64,000 bases of DNA from Deltaproteobacteria bacterium (GTDB taxonomy: Bacteria > UBA10199 > JACPAL01). Position 1 is the first letter of the stretch. The number at the start of each line of letters is the position of its first letter. Shown here one piece after another: positions 8,716-17,562 of this stretch. Location: contig JACPAK010000001.1 of assembly GCA_016180845.1 (NCBI GenBank), positions 1 through 64,000 of the forward strand, read 5' to 3'. The translations under genes were made by a program, and so were the position numbers. Under the pieces are notes generated by a model. It searched no databases. It was not told the DNA's origin and was given only the letters and a program-made list of their open reading frames with translations.

Positions 8716-10146
8716 ATGCAGAGATCTATTTTATTTTTCTTAGCAATCCCGCTTCTCCTGCTCGGTTGTTTGGAGAACTTGCCGGGAGATGATCAAGATC
8801 AGGAGCCTGGAATTACCGCCTCAGAAGGGGTAACAGAAGATACTTCAATAGAAGACGAAGAGTCTCAGGAACTCCCATTAATCACGACGGGAGGGATGCC
8901 TCTGCTACCGGCCTCCTCTCCACAGCCGGCCACGAAAAAATGGCAGCCGAATCCGGAGAAGAGCGCCCCTGTTTCAACCTGTTTCCCTGAAAAGATCGAG
9001 TTGGATGAAGGGCCCGGGCCACATTCAAATTCAATCGATACGAATAGCTGGAAGGGAGAGATTGTTTACGTCGGTGGTCAAACCGATGGTGATGGTCAAA
9101 AAGAGACGCCGTTTCGAGCCCTCAGTGAGGCATTGGATAAAACCAGAGATACGAAGACTCCAACACTAATCCTTGTCGCGGGGGGCACATACGAGGAGCC
9201 GAGTCTCTCTGTCGGAGGGGGACAGTATCTGATCGGCGGCTTCGATCCGAAAAACTGGGAACGAGACCTTTCCAGCCATCCTTCCGTCATTCAACTCACA
9301 AAAGGTTCCCTTTCCATTTCAAACAATTTTTCAATCGATTCGAAATCAAAACCGATACTGATCGATGGATTTGAGATCACTGGGGCAAAGACCAGGGAGC
9401 CGACGATCAAGATCGTCAATAACACCCGTGTCATCCTGCGCCACAACGTCATTTCGACAAACCTCGATGTCGTCACATGGGAGACGTATGGAGACACGCA
9501 TTATGGTTCGGCGATTGAAGGGATCGGCACCTCGCTACATGCCTACCATAACCGTTTTCTGGTCCCATCAGACTCACCCCAGCAGGTGATCTCGCGTGGC
9601 ATTGTTATGACGAGTAGCTGCCTCCTCCTTGAGAAAAATCACCTGATCAGTTTCAGGATCCCGATCAGCAGTTCGAATTCGACCGGCGTCATCTCCAGCA
9701 ATGTTATTGAAGATGGATACAACGGGATCTTCACGCGAGAAGAAGAGATCGCGATCGAGAATAATACGATCGGGCTCAAGGCGTACGAGAGCGGTTGCGG
9801 CTATGCGATTTATATAGAGACCCGAAACACTCAGAAAAAAACACGCCCCCGTATCGTCGACAACCAGATCTTATTAGAAGGAGGATCCGCTAAGGGGATC
9901 AATGAAGCGGACGTCTACTCCGACCCGCTGGTCTTGACTGGAAATCGTTTTGTCCTTTTGGATCTCGTTCCGCCAACCATGGGGACGCAAATGCTCTACG
10001 GAGACGCCGATGGACCGCATGGTCCGAATCGGGTCAATCAAATCCTCTCAAAGATTGAAGAGGTCGATCTTCTCTCCGACATTCCGGAGATCGGGGATAA
10101 CGTGATAGAAACCTCGGTTTCGGAGATCCTCCAGACGCAGTATTAG
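8716..10146 (+). CDS. Right-handed beta-helix surface lipoprotein
   Basis: The lipoprotein signal ends in LLLGC (Cys18), followed by an acidic, Thr/Pro-rich linker (about residues 20-100). From near residue 110 the sequence has the Asn/Ile/Val-rich periodicity of parallel beta-helix (pectate-lyase-like, DUF1565-like) proteins. The domain opens with YVGGQTDGDGQKETPFRAL, followed by rungs such as VILRHNVIS, GVISSNVIEDGYNGIF and IAIENNTIG. Such folds are found in surface polysaccharide-binding or degrading proteins; no catalytic triad can be assigned by eye. It faces nuoG divergently, and its last four bases overlap the stop of the convergent relE-like gene. It belongs to the segment that separates nuoF from nuoG. 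Confidence 0.75.
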   Translation: MQRSILFFLAIPLLLLGCLENLPGDDQDQEPGITASEGVTEDTSIEDEESQELPLITTGGMPLLPASSPQPATKKWQPNPEKSAPVSTCFPEKIELDEGPGPHSNSIDTNSWKGEIVYVGGQTDGDGQKETPFRALSEALDKTRDTKTPTLILVAGGTYEEPSLSVGGGQYLIGGFDPKNWERDLSSHPSVIQLTKGSLSISNNFSIDSKSKPILIDGFEITGAKTREPTIKIVNNTRVILRHNVISTNLDVVTWETYGDTHYGSAIEGIGTSLHAYHNRFLVPSDSPQQVISRGIVMTSSCLLLEKNHLISFRIPISSSNSTGVISSNVIEDGYNGIFTREEEIAIENNTIGLKAYESGCGYAIYIETRNTQKKTRPRIVDNQILLEGGSAKGINEADVYSDPLVLTGNRFVLLDLVPPTMGTQMLYGDADGPHGPNRVNQILSKIEEVDLLSDIPEIGDNVIETSVSEILQTQY

Positions 10147-10421
10147 AGGGATTTCAGGTAACGCTGGATATCATCATGGTTCCCGACACGATGGAAGCTG
10201 ATTGCGTTTGGTTCGAATCCAAAGAGCACCCTCAATCCAAGACCAATGCGTGCTTCAAAAACTCCAGAACGATGAATCTTGCGCAAGCCGAGTCCGCTGT
10301 GGAGATGAGGGTTCTTGAGGACCGCTGGCACCTTGAGCATGACGGAGAAGAGTTGTGCTTGCTCTTCATCTGACAAAGAGCCGACATCCCGTTGAAAACT
10401 CTCCGTCAGTTTGATCTGCAT
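10143..10421 (-). CDS. RelE-superfamily toxin
   Basis: This 92-residue basic protein matches the RelE/ParE toxin pattern: an N-terminal helix pair (FQRDVGSLSDEEQAQLFSVM), then LRKIHRSGVFEARIGLGLRV and LFGFEPNAISFHRVGNHDD, ending in a short helix. RelE family members are usually ribosome-dependent mRNA endonucleases, while ParE members act on gyrase. The GLRVLF strand and the HRVGNHDDI ending favour the RelE type. It lies 6 bp downstream of a Phd/YefM-type antitoxin gene, the standard antitoxin-first order, so the two form an operon. The 3' end overlaps the convergent beta-helix lipoprotein gene by 4 bp. Confidence 0.8.
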   Translation of the reverse strand: MQIKLTESFQRDVGSLSDEEQAQLFSVMLKVPAVLKNPHLHSGLGLRKIHRSGVFEARIGLGLRVLFGFEPNAISFHRVGNHDDIQRYLKSL

Positions 10422-10427
10422 GGATAT

Positions 10428-10691
10428 TCAGGAATGTTGTTTTCTGAGAAAGGTTATCGCCTTGGCAGGGTTTGAAAAAGTTCGGGGACTCTCGTCTTCC
10501 AGTTCTGCCCAGAAGCGCTTTGCCTGCTCATCGGTCAACGGGGAGTTGATCTGCAAGTCCCTTGAGTGGAGGGGAACCAGAGTGGCCACCACTTCGGAGC
10601 CGCGCATCAGGACAACCTGCTCTCCCGATTCGGCCGCCTCGACCAGCTGATGCAACCTCGCCTTCGCCTTGTTGAGTGTCACCGTGATCAT
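10428..10691 (-). CDS. Phd/YefM-type antitoxin
   Basis: The 87-residue protein has the Phd/YefM DNA-binding fold signature: an N-terminal TVTLNKAKARLHQLVEAAESGEQVVLMRGSEVVATLVPL pattern of strand-helix-strand, then a polar C-terminal toxin-binding tail (DEQAKRFWAELEDE). It would neutralise the RelE-like toxin encoded 6 bp downstream and autorepress the operon. The ATG at 10691 has GAGG four bases before it. An imperfect 17-bp inverted repeat just upstream (10705-10740) is the likely operator. Confidence 0.8.
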   Translation of the reverse strand: MITVTLNKAKARLHQLVEAAESGEQVVLMRGSEVVATLVPLHSRDLQINSPLTDEQAKRFWAELEDESPRTFSNPAKAITFLRKQHS

Positions 10692-10704
10692 GCCTCACAA
10701 TCGC

Positions 10705-10740
10705 AAAAAAGTAGGTCCCTTGTCAAGGACTTACTTTTTT
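10705..10740 (-). promoter_or_regulatory. Inverted repeat, likely antitoxin operator
   Basis: The arms aaaaaagtaggtcccttg (10705-10722) and caaggacttactttttt (10724-10740) are complementary apart from one wobble and one bulge, about a single-base centre. A TTGACA hexamer is embedded on the minus strand (10721-10726), though no good -10 follows at 16-18 bp. The site is 14 bp from the antitoxin start, fitting autoregulation by a Phd dimer. Confidence 0.5.
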
Positions 10741-10904
10741 ATAGATTCCGAGCGCCTGTCCACCAAAGCTTTAGCGGTTGTGAAAGACCACCCCTCTGTG
10801 GAGAGAAACTGGTCTCTTCAGAGAACAGTCAAGGATCCATGGCCGCACGCGGCGGCTGAAAACAAACAACTCTCGAATGAGAGTCTACGATAGATCCCTT
10901 GTCC

Positions 10905-11813
10905 ATGGCAGAAGCGACTTCACTATCGAAGAAGTACGAAGCGGTGCTCGGTCACCCATCGACCGATCCCTATGACCTTGGGGTCGCTCAATGCCTGAAT
11001 GTCATTGACCAGGCAAGAGAGGGACAAACCAAGTGGGATCAGATCGATCGGGACTTCAAATTAGTTCAAGAAGGAAGACTCTTCCAAACACAACAACCAG
11101 AGTTCCTTTGGGGGTTTGCCAGGGCCTGCCGATGGACAGGTCCTTTTTTAGGTGATCCCAAAAAACCAATCCCCGATCGGGAGATTGAAGAAACCTTGCA
11201 ACAAATTCAGAAAGGGTACGTTCCGCATCGACTTTTACTCAGAAAACAAAGAGTCGACCCCGCTGAGGCTGAAAAATCAACCTTGGCCGACCCAAAAACC
11301 TTCCTGAAATCGTCCCCAAAACCGGGGACCGATGGAAGAATTGTCCATCTTGTTGCGGTCATGCCGGCTTCTATTGACGAAGCGGCACGTATCTTGGGAC
11401 TTGAGGCGACGAAGATGAAACAGAGGTCTCCTAAATGCCTCCAATCGGATATTGTCGGTGACGTCCAACCCAATCTTGAAGGCAAGCCATTTCAGATGAG
11501 GGTTGGCCTAAAAATGCCGCCGTTATTTTTTAATCGTTTCTTTGATATCAAGGTTAAGGTCAAAAAATGGGGGAACCATGGTGATCCCAATGAGGGGATG
11601 CGGATTGATATGCGATACGTGGCTGACTCCGGAAATATCAACGCCTTCGAAGGAACAGCGGAAGTCTGGAGAATTGATCCTGAGAGATTTGTTATCTCCT
11701 TCCGACTTTACGTCGATGTGAATCTGCTTTTATCCGCTGACTGGATCCAAGATATGCAAACAAAGCATCTCGGTGAATTTGTGAAAAAGCTTGTTGCTGA
11801 GGTTAAGAGGTAG
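10905..11813 (+). CDS. Unknown protein with SRPBCC/START-like C-terminal half
   Basis: The ATG at 10905 is preferred over a TTG at 10899; neither has a strong ribosome-binding site. The N-terminal 145 residues are helical (KKYEAVLGHPSTDPYDLGVAQ, IEETLQQIQKGYVP), with no signal peptide. From about residue 145 the pattern resembles a SRPBCC/START lipid-binding fold: DGRIVHLVAVMPASIDEAARIL, a long strand set (FFDIKVKVKKWGN), an EGTAEVWRIDPERFVISFRLYV strand pair and a C-terminal amphipathic helix (LGEFVKKLVAEVKR). This is a by-eye assignment and needs a profile search. The gene is convergent with nuoF, overlapping its last 11 bases, and lies in the segment that splits nuoF from nuoG. Confidence 0.6.
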   Translation: MAEATSLSKKYEAVLGHPSTDPYDLGVAQCLNVIDQAREGQTKWDQIDRDFKLVQEGRLFQTQQPEFLWGFARACRWTGPFLGDPKKPIPDREIEETLQQIQKGYVPHRLLLRKQRVDPAEAEKSTLADPKTFLKSSPKPGTDGRIVHLVAVMPASIDEAARILGLEATKMKQRSPKCLQSDIVGDVQPNLEGKPFQMRVGLKMPPLFFNRFFDIKVKVKKWGNHGDPNEGMRIDMRYVADSGNINAFEGTAEVWRIDPERFVISFRLYVDVNLLLSADWIQDMQTKHLGEFVKKLVAEVKR

Positions 11814-13065
11814 CAGGGCAACTCTTTCCGATATGATTCTCAAACTCCTCGCGAAATTTCCCGATATGACTGGCGATCGGCATCGCAAGCGCATCGGCCA
11901 GGACGCATACCGTCATCCCGGTCATCTTTTTGCCGATATCCAGCAGGAGATCGATATCCTGCTCTGTCCCCTCCCCCTCTTCAAACCGTTTGAGAATCTT
12001 GTACGACCATCCGGTCCCTTCACGACAGGGGGAACATTGGCCACACGACTCATGCGCATAAAACCGCGCGAGGTTCATCAAGGCACGCACAATACAATAC
12101 CCCTCATCAATAACGATCACCCCGCCCGATCCAAGCATTGAACCTTTTGACTGCAGCGATTCGTAGTCGAGATTCACCTCTTCGACCTCCTGTGCGGTCA
12201 GAATCGGGACGGAGGAACCGCCCGGAATCACCGCCTTCAGGACCTTTCCATCAGCCATCCCACCGGCATACTCCCGAATCAGTGTGCGTAGCGGGGTCCC
12301 AAGCGGAACTTCGTAAACCCCCGGCTTTTTCACAGGCCCGCAAATAGAAAAAAGTTTTGCCCCTGGGCTTTTTTCGGTCCCGATCGCCTTGTAAGCAGCC
12401 GCCCCTTTCTCGATAATAAAAGGGACCGACGACAGGGTCTCCACATTATTCACGACCGTCGGACATCCGAAAAGTCCCTGCACCGCCGGGAACGGAGGCT
12501 TGATTCGCGGATAACCGCGTTTCCCCTCGAGTGACTCGATCAAAGCGGTCTCTTCACCACAGATATAGGCCCCCGCCCCTCGATGGATGTAAATTTCCAG
12601 ATCGTAGCCAGACCCAAAGATATTTTTGCCGAGATACCCTTTGCGATACGCTTCTTGAACAGCCGCTTCTATCCGCTTCAGTGAAAGATCAAATTCCCCA
12701 CGGATATAAATATAAGCGGTGTGACACTGAATCGCGTAGGAGGCGATCATCGCCCCTTCGATCAAGCGATGCGGATCTTTTTCCAAGATCGGTCGATCCT
12801 TGAAGGTCCCCGGCTCGCTCTCATCCGCATTCACACAGAGATAGGTCGGCTTACCGGTATTTTGAGGGACAAACCCCCACTTCATGCCGGCCGGAAAACC
12901 GGCACCACCACGCCCACGAAGGCCGGAGGACTTGACCTCGTTGATAACATCTGCCGGCTTCATCTGGAGCGCCTTTCGGACCGCCTGATAACCACCGGTT
13001 TTCTCGTAAACCGCGAGGGTCCAGGATTCGGGAAGGGAGAAATTTTTTGTGAGAACGAGTTCCAT
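11803..13065 (-). CDS. nuoF: NADH-quinone oxidoreductase subunit F
   Basis: This is the NADH- and FMN-binding subunit of the complex I electron-input module. The FMN/NADH glycine loop GLRGRGGAGFPAGMKW is at residues 48-63. NADESEPGTFKDR (79-91) and GAGAYICGEETALIESLEG (163-181) are intact. The N3 4Fe-4S cluster ligands are C341, C344, C347 (ESCGQCSPCREG) and C387. Length (420) is normal. The ATG shares one base with the nuoE stop (TAATG), giving tight coupling. It is the last gene of the nuoLMNABCDEF run. Its 3' end meets a convergent unknown gene rather than nuoG. No second copy exists in the window. Confidence 0.97.
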   Translation of the reverse strand: MELVLTKNFSLPESWTLAVYEKTGGYQAVRKALQMKPADVINEVKSSGLRGRGGAGFPAGMKWGFVPQNTGKPTYLCVNADESEPGTFKDRPILEKDPHRLIEGAMIASYAIQCHTAYIYIRGEFDLSLKRIEAAVQEAYRKGYLGKNIFGSGYDLEIYIHRGAGAYICGEETALIESLEGKRGYPRIKPPFPAVQGLFGCPTVVNNVETLSSVPFIIEKGAAAYKAIGTEKSPGAKLFSICGPVKKPGVYEVPLGTPLRTLIREYAGGMADGKVLKAVIPGGSSVPILTAQEVEEVNLDYESLQSKGSMLGSGGVIVIDEGYCIVRALMNLARFYAHESCGQCSPCREGTGWSYKILKRFEEGEGTEQDIDLLLDIGKKMTGMTVCVLADALAMPIASHIGKFREEFENHIGKSCPATS

Positions 13066-13538
13066 TATTTCAATTTTTCCAAAATCTGATCGACCTTTTC
13101 CGCCGTCAGCCCCTCATAATACTTCTCATTCACCATCATTGCGGGCCCAGTCCCACACGAGGCGAGGCACTCGACGGTGGTTAATGTAAATTTCTTATCC
13201 TCGGTGGTTTCGCCATCCTCGATCCCGAGTCTCTTTTTGAGATGTCCAATGATCGAATCAGACCCCATCAAGGCACACGGGAGTGTGCGACAGACCTGAA
13301 GGTGATATTCCCCGACCGGTTTTTTGTAGAGCATCGTATAAAAGGTCGCGACGCCGTAGACGTGGGCCGGTGAGAGGTCGAGACGCGCCGCGATCAGTTC
13401 CATGACCTCCTGAGAAATCCAACCAAACTGCTCCTGCGCGATCCAGAAAACCGGAAGCAGCGCCGCCTGGCGGGTTGGATAGTGCGAGAGGGCTTCCTGA
13501 ATCTTTTGTTCGGATTTTTCGGTGAAATTTGGTTTCAT
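13065..13538 (-). CDS. nuoE: NADH-quinone oxidoreductase subunit E
   Basis: This thioredoxin-like 2Fe-2S protein pairs with NuoF. Ligands C83, C88 (CRTLPC), C124 and C128 (CLASCGTGP) are present. The ATG at 13538 overlaps the nuoD stop as ATGA; extending the frame to 13646 would run 36 residues into nuoD and is rejected. The length is 157 residues, normal for the family. It is coupled upstream to nuoD and downstream to nuoF. Confidence 0.95.
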   Translation of the reverse strand: MKPNFTEKSEQKIQEALSHYPTRQAALLPVFWIAQEQFGWISQEVMELIAARLDLSPAHVYGVATFYTMLYKKPVGEYHLQVCRTLPCALMGSDSIIGHLKKRLGIEDGETTEDKKFTLTTVECLASCGTGPAMMVNEKYYEGLTAEKVDQILEKLK

Positions 13539-14698
13539 CGATCCAGCTCCCCGACAATAATATTCAGACTCCCCAACACCGCCACCGCATCCGCAATCAT
13601 CCCCCCTTCTACCATCTTCGAGAATGCCGAGGTGAGAAGGAAACAAGGAGGACGAACACGGACCCGATACGGCCTCCCTCCCCCATCACTGATAATATAA
13701 AAACCGAGTTCGCCATTCGCCGCCTCTGTCGCGGAATAAACCTCTCCAGCAGGGACCTTGATCCCATCCATCAGGAGCATGAAATGGTTCATGAGACCCT
13801 CAATATTCCGGTACACCTCTTGTTTCGGTGGCAGTGCAATGCGGGGATCCTTCACCATAACCGGTCCTTCCGGTATCATCCGAAACGCCTGTTCGATAAT
13901 CCTTGCCGATTGTCGCATCTCCTCAAATCGAACCATCAGTCGATCATAAACATCACCCACAGTTCCGACAGGAATCTCGAAATCAAAGGTATCGTAATGA
14001 TAATAGGGCTCCGCCCGCCTCAAATCATGGGGAACACCGGTTGCCCGAAGACAGGGGCCTGTAAAACCCCAGCTGATCGCATCCTCCTTCGAAATAATCC
14101 CGACCTTTTGCGTCCGATCCATAAAGATCTTATTTCTCTCCAGAAGCCGGCTCACATCCCGAATCGCCGATCCAAGATCCTTCAGGACCTTCCGGATCCC
14201 ATCCGCAAAATCAGGTGTCAGATCCCTCATCACCCCGCCAATTCTGGTGTAATTCGTGGTAAGTCTGGCCCCACAAAGTTTTTCGGTAAAATCGTAGATC
14301 GCCTCTCGCACATTGAAAAAGTACCAGAAATTCGAAAGCCCACCCAGATCGACCGCCGCGGCCCCCAAACAGATGAGATGATCCATGATACGTGACAGCT
14401 CACAGACAATCACACGGATAAACCGGGCCCTCTCCGGAATCTCGACACCGAGAAGTGTCTCGACCGCACGACAGTAACCGACATTGTTCATCATCGAGGA
14501 GCAGTAATTCAAACGATCGGTGTAGGGAATCACCTGTGTCCAGGTGCTCACCTCTGAGTGTTTCTCAAAGGCACGGTGCAGGTAGCCGATCTCGACATTT
14601 GATTTTTTGATCGTCTCTCCATCCAGCTCAACGAAAAACCGCAACGCCCCATGGGTCGCCGGATGCGAAGGACCGATGTTCAAGGCCATTTCCTTCAT
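13535..14698 (-). CDS. nuoD: NADH-quinone oxidoreductase subunit D, cluster 1
   Basis: This is the 49-kDa-type subunit that forms the quinone-reduction site with NuoB. The first quinone-site histidine lies in GPSHPATHGALR (H16), and the tyrosine in DRLNY (Y65); both are the residues known to contact quinone in this family. The start ATG shares one base with the nuoC stop (TGATG). The length of 387 is slightly short because the N-terminal extension seen in many NuoD proteins is absent. A divergent paralogue is at 28370-29491, also with both quinone-site residues. Confidence 0.95.
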   Translation of the reverse strand: MKEMALNIGPSHPATHGALRFFVELDGETIKKSNVEIGYLHRAFEKHSEVSTWTQVIPYTDRLNYCSSMMNNVGYCRAVETLLGVEIPERARFIRVIVCELSRIMDHLICLGAAAVDLGGLSNFWYFFNVREAIYDFTEKLCGARLTTNYTRIGGVMRDLTPDFADGIRKVLKDLGSAIRDVSRLLERNKIFMDRTQKVGIISKEDAISWGFTGPCLRATGVPHDLRRAEPYYHYDTFDFEIPVGTVGDVYDRLMVRFEEMRQSARIIEQAFRMIPEGPVMVKDPRIALPPKQEVYRNIEGLMNHFMLLMDGIKVPAGEVYSATEAANGELGFYIISDGGGRPYRVRVRPPCFLLTSAFSKMVEGGMIADAVAVLGSLNIIVGELDR

Positions 14699-15180
14699 CA
14701 GACAATCTCCCCAGGAATCGGAATTTTTTGGCGTTTGTTAATCGGATAGTCTTTTCGCAACGGATGCCCCTCAAACCCCTCGAAGAGCAGCAGGTGTTTC
14801 AAGTTCGGATGCCCCTCAAAACGGATTCCAAACATTTCCCAACACTCTCTCTCTGACCAATCCGCCGCCTTCCAGAGATCGACGACAGACGAAATCACCA
14901 GCTCCTCTTCAGGCACTTTGATATGGACACGCAGACGATGGTTATGGGTCAGTGAATAGAGCTGATAGACAACCTCAAATCGGGGGGATTCGTTTAATTT
15001 CAGCCGATCAACGCCGAAGAGGTCGATCAGGAATTCAAATTTCAAGGCTGGTTCGTCCCGCAAATAGGTGAAAAATTCATGGGATCTCTCTTTTTTGACG
15101 AAGGCAAAGAGATTTCCATACCCCTCACCCGTCTTGATAATCTCCAAAGGAAATTTCTCCTGTAATTGCTGTAGGATCAT
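14698..15180 (-). CDS. nuoC: NADH-quinone oxidoreductase subunit C, cluster 1
   Basis: This is the 30-kDa-type subunit of the complex I connecting module. The signature near the C-terminus, ERECWEMFGIRFEGHPNLKHLL and GHPLRKDYP, is intact, and the length of 160 residues is typical. It is a stand-alone NuoC, not fused to NuoD. It sits 3 bp after nuoB and overlaps nuoD by one base. A paralogue is at 29493-30008. Confidence 0.95.
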   Translation of the reverse strand: MILQQLQEKFPLEIIKTGEGYGNLFAFVKKERSHEFFTYLRDEPALKFEFLIDLFGVDRLKLNESPRFEVVYQLYSLTHNHRLRVHIKVPEEELVISSVVDLWKAADWSERECWEMFGIRFEGHPNLKHLLLFEGFEGHPLRKDYPINKRQKIPIPGEIV

Positions 15181-15183
15181 ACC

Positions 15184-15669
15184 TTAAGCGGCAACAACCT
15201 TGCCCCTTGCCTCTGCAACAATCTTCTCTTGAATCTTCATCACTCCGTTTAAAATCGCCTCGGGCCGTGGAGGACAACCGGGGACATAGACATCGACAGG
15301 AATCAATTCATCGATCCCCTGGATAACACTATAGTTGTCATAAAAACCACCGGAAGAGGCACAGGCACCGGCCGAGATCACCCACTTCGGTTCGCACATC
15401 TGTTCGTAGATTCTCTTTAAGATCGGCGCCTGTTTGTAGTTGATCGTCCCCAAGACAATCAGGAGGTCCGCTTGTCTGGGAGAGAACCGAACCAACTCGG
15501 CACCAAACCGCGAGATGTCAAAGTACGATGAAACAGTCCCCATGAATTCAATCCCGCAACAGGCGGTCGCATACGGCATCGGCCAGAGGGAGTTCTTCCG
15601 TCCCCAGGCAACCACTTCCTTCACGCGAGTCGTGATCACCGCACCGGCGAAGAGGTCTTTCATGGACAT
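15184..15669 (-). CDS. nuoB: NADH-quinone oxidoreductase subunit B, cluster 1
   Basis: This subunit holds the terminal 4Fe-4S cluster N2. All four ligands are present: the tandem C37-C38 (ATACCGIEF), C103 (GACASSGG) and C132 ([10 protein letters not shown]). The length of 161 is normal. The ATG at 15669 lies 55 bp after nuoA, the largest gap inside this run. No clear Shine-Dalgarno is seen; an in-frame ATG two codons later is equally possible. A divergent paralogue is at 30030-30536. Confidence 0.95.
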   Translation of the reverse strand: MSMKDLFAGAVITTRVKEVVAWGRKNSLWPMPYATACCGIEFMGTVSSYFDISRFGAELVRFSPRQADLLIVLGTINYKQAPILKRIYEQMCEPKWVISAGACASSGGFYDNYSVIQGIDELIPVDVYVPGCPPRPEAILNGVMKIQEKIVAEARGKVVAA

Positions 15670-15724
15670 AATGAAATGAAGAGTAGAAGCGAGTGATTAC
15701 CTTGTCAAGCGTGGGATCAACCCT

Positions 15725-16093
15725 TTACTCCCACTTCAGTGCCCGGCGACCGTAGACATAGAGAAGACCGACAACAAGGACACCGAGAAAAACCGCCATC
15801 TCGACGAAGAGGAAAAGTCCCATCCCCTCTCGAACAAATTCCTTGAAGAGGACCGCCCAGGGATAAAGAAAAACGACTTCGATATCGAAGACGATGAAGA
15901 TCATCGCGACGAGATAAAATTTCACGGAGAAGCGGTGCCGTGGTTCATCGACCGGATTCACACCACATTCATACGGAAGCATCTTGGCCTCAGTCTTTTT
16001 GAGGGGACCCAAGAGATGGGAGACTAAAATAAAACCACCCGAGACAAGGGCGCCAAATAAAAAAAGAAGTAATAAAGAAATATAGGGGCTCAT
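15725..16093 (-). CDS. nuoA: NADH-quinone oxidoreductase subunit A, cluster 1
   Basis: A small membrane subunit with three hydrophobic segments and the family signatures LPYECGVNP and RFSVKFYLVAMIFIVFDIEVVFLYPW. The ATG at 16093 overlaps the nuoN stop as ATGA. An upstream in-frame ATG at 16141 would lie 52 bp inside nuoN and is rejected. The length is then 122, typical. Having nuoA directly follow nuoN is unusual, because nuoN normally ends the operon. Confidence 0.95.
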   Translation of the reverse strand: MSPYISLLLLFLFGALVSGGFILVSHLLGPLKKTEAKMLPYECGVNPVDEPRHRFSVKFYLVAMIFIVFDIEVVFLYPWAVLFKEFVREGMGLFLFVEMAVFLGVLVVGLLYVYGRRALKWE

Positions 16094-17562
16094 AGCAACA
16101 AGCCACTCGATTGGGTTATCCACCGCGCCAGTCCATTCCAAAAGATTCCTAAATAGAGGGTCAGAAATGCCAACCCAACGAGAATTGTCGAATGACGAGG
16201 TACCAGCGTTGGAAAGGGTCTCGAATCAGTCGGAGGGTCGAAATACATCACCTTGATAATCCGCACATAATAATAAAGAGAGACGACGCTATTCAGGACA
16301 CCCGCAATCGCCAGACCGTAAAGCCCCGATCGAATCACCGCGCCAAAAAGATAAAACTTCCCGACAAACCCGGCAAAAGGAGGAATGCCGGTCAGTGAAA
16401 AGAGGAAGATCGACATCGCCAGCGCCAGAAGCGTTCCCAGTGTGCCCCGTCGTCCCAAGCCTTTATAACCATCCAACTCCTCCACATCCAAATGATGAGA
16501 AACCACAATCACAACCAAAAAGGCGCCGAGGTTCATGATGACGTAGACCACGAGATAGAAAAGGATCGCCTGTAACGCCTCGTCATTCAGGGCGGCGAAA
16601 CCCATCAGCAGATACCCCGCATGGGCGATCGACGAATAGGCGAGCAACCTTTTCATATTCTTTTGACCAATAGCGGCGAGATTCCCCACAGTCATCGTCG
16701 CCACGGACAACATCATGATCATCTCAGGCCAGCCAGAAAATTTGATATCGACAAACCCGTGTTCTCCTCGCGAGGTCAAGGCGGTCAAAAAGAAACGGAT
16801 CAGGATCGCAAAGCCGGCTGCCTTCGGACCGACAGAGAGAAATGCGGTAAAGGGGGTTGGGGCCCCCTCATAGACATCGGGACACCACATCTGAAATGGA
16901 AAAGAGGCGATCTTGTATCCAATCCCTGCCATGATCAGCAGGACCGAAAGAAAAAGGACCGATCGATTCACCGCATGGTTCTGGAGGTACTCGGCTATCG
17001 CAGGGAACTCCATCGCCCCTGTTAAGCCATACAAGAGAGAGAAGCCGTACGCCATCACCCCTGAGGCAACACCCCCGTAGATCACATATTTTAAAGCCGC
17101 CTCTGAGGAGCGTCGCGATCCACGGACATATCCGGTCAGGATGTACGAGAGGACACTCACAAATTCGAGTGAGAGATAGAGCATCAAGAAGTGATTAGAG
17201 GTGGCAAGCAGCATCATCCCCAACGTCGTCGCGATAAGCAGTGTGTAATAACTCGTCTCATCCGTCTGAACGACTTCCTTCTGCTTTAATGAAAAAAGGA
17301 TCGCGAGAAGGGCCGCTCCACCAAAAAGGTAATTGAAAAAATAGGACATCCCGTCGAAGGTGACCATGCCGGAGAAGTAGCGGATCGGTGTGAGATTGTA
17401 CTGGAAACCGTTTGCGATCATCATCAAGACAAGACCGATGATCCCTAGTACAGGAACAGCTTCCTTCCCTTTTTCTCCCCCAAAAAACTCAACTAGAAAG
17501 AGAAAAACAATTGTCCCGACAAGAACCAAACCTGGCAAAAATAGCAGGAGATCACTCTTCAT
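16090..17562 (-). CDS. nuoN: NADH-quinone oxidoreductase subunit N
   Basis: An antiporter-like proton-pumping subunit of the complex I membrane arm, with hydrophobic segments throughout. The conserved core KIASFPFQMWCPDVYEGAPTPF (about residues 240-262) contains the lysine and proline-broken helix of the Mrp-antiporter family. MKRLLAYSSIAHAGYLLMG is also typical. It has 490 residues. The start ATG overlaps the nuoM stop by 4 bp (ATGA) and the end overlaps nuoA by 4 bp. No second copy is in the window. Confidence 0.95.
   Translation of the reverse strand: MKSDLLLFLPGLVLVGTIVFLFLVEFFGGEKGKEAVPVLGIIGLVLMMIANGFQYNLTPIRYFSGMVTFDGMSYFFNYLFGGAALLAILFSLKQKEVVQTDETSYYTLLIATTLGMMLLATSNHFLMLYLSLEFVSVLSYILTGYVRGSRRSSEAALKYVIYGGVASGVMAYGFSLLYGLTGAMEFPAIAEYLQNHAVNRSVLFLSVLLIMAGIGYKIASFPFQMWCPDVYEGAPTPFTAFLSVGPKAAGFAILIRFFLTALTSRGEHGFVDIKFSGWPEMIMMLSVATMTVGNLAAIGQKNMKRLLAYSSIAHAGYLLMGFAALNDEALQAILFYLVVYVIMNLGAFLVVIVVSHHLDVEELDGYKGLGRRGTLGTLLALAMSIFLFSLTGIPPFAGFVGKFYLFGAVIRSGLYGLAIAGVLNSVVSLYYYVRIIKVMYFDPPTDSRPFPTLVPRHSTILVGLAFLTLYLGIFWNGLARWITQSSGLLL

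Noticed and set aside
13529-14395. 288-codon open frame opposite nuoD
   Set aside because: Antisense shadow of an intact nuoD; its composition (Ile/Pro/His/Arg-rich) reflects the complementary codons.
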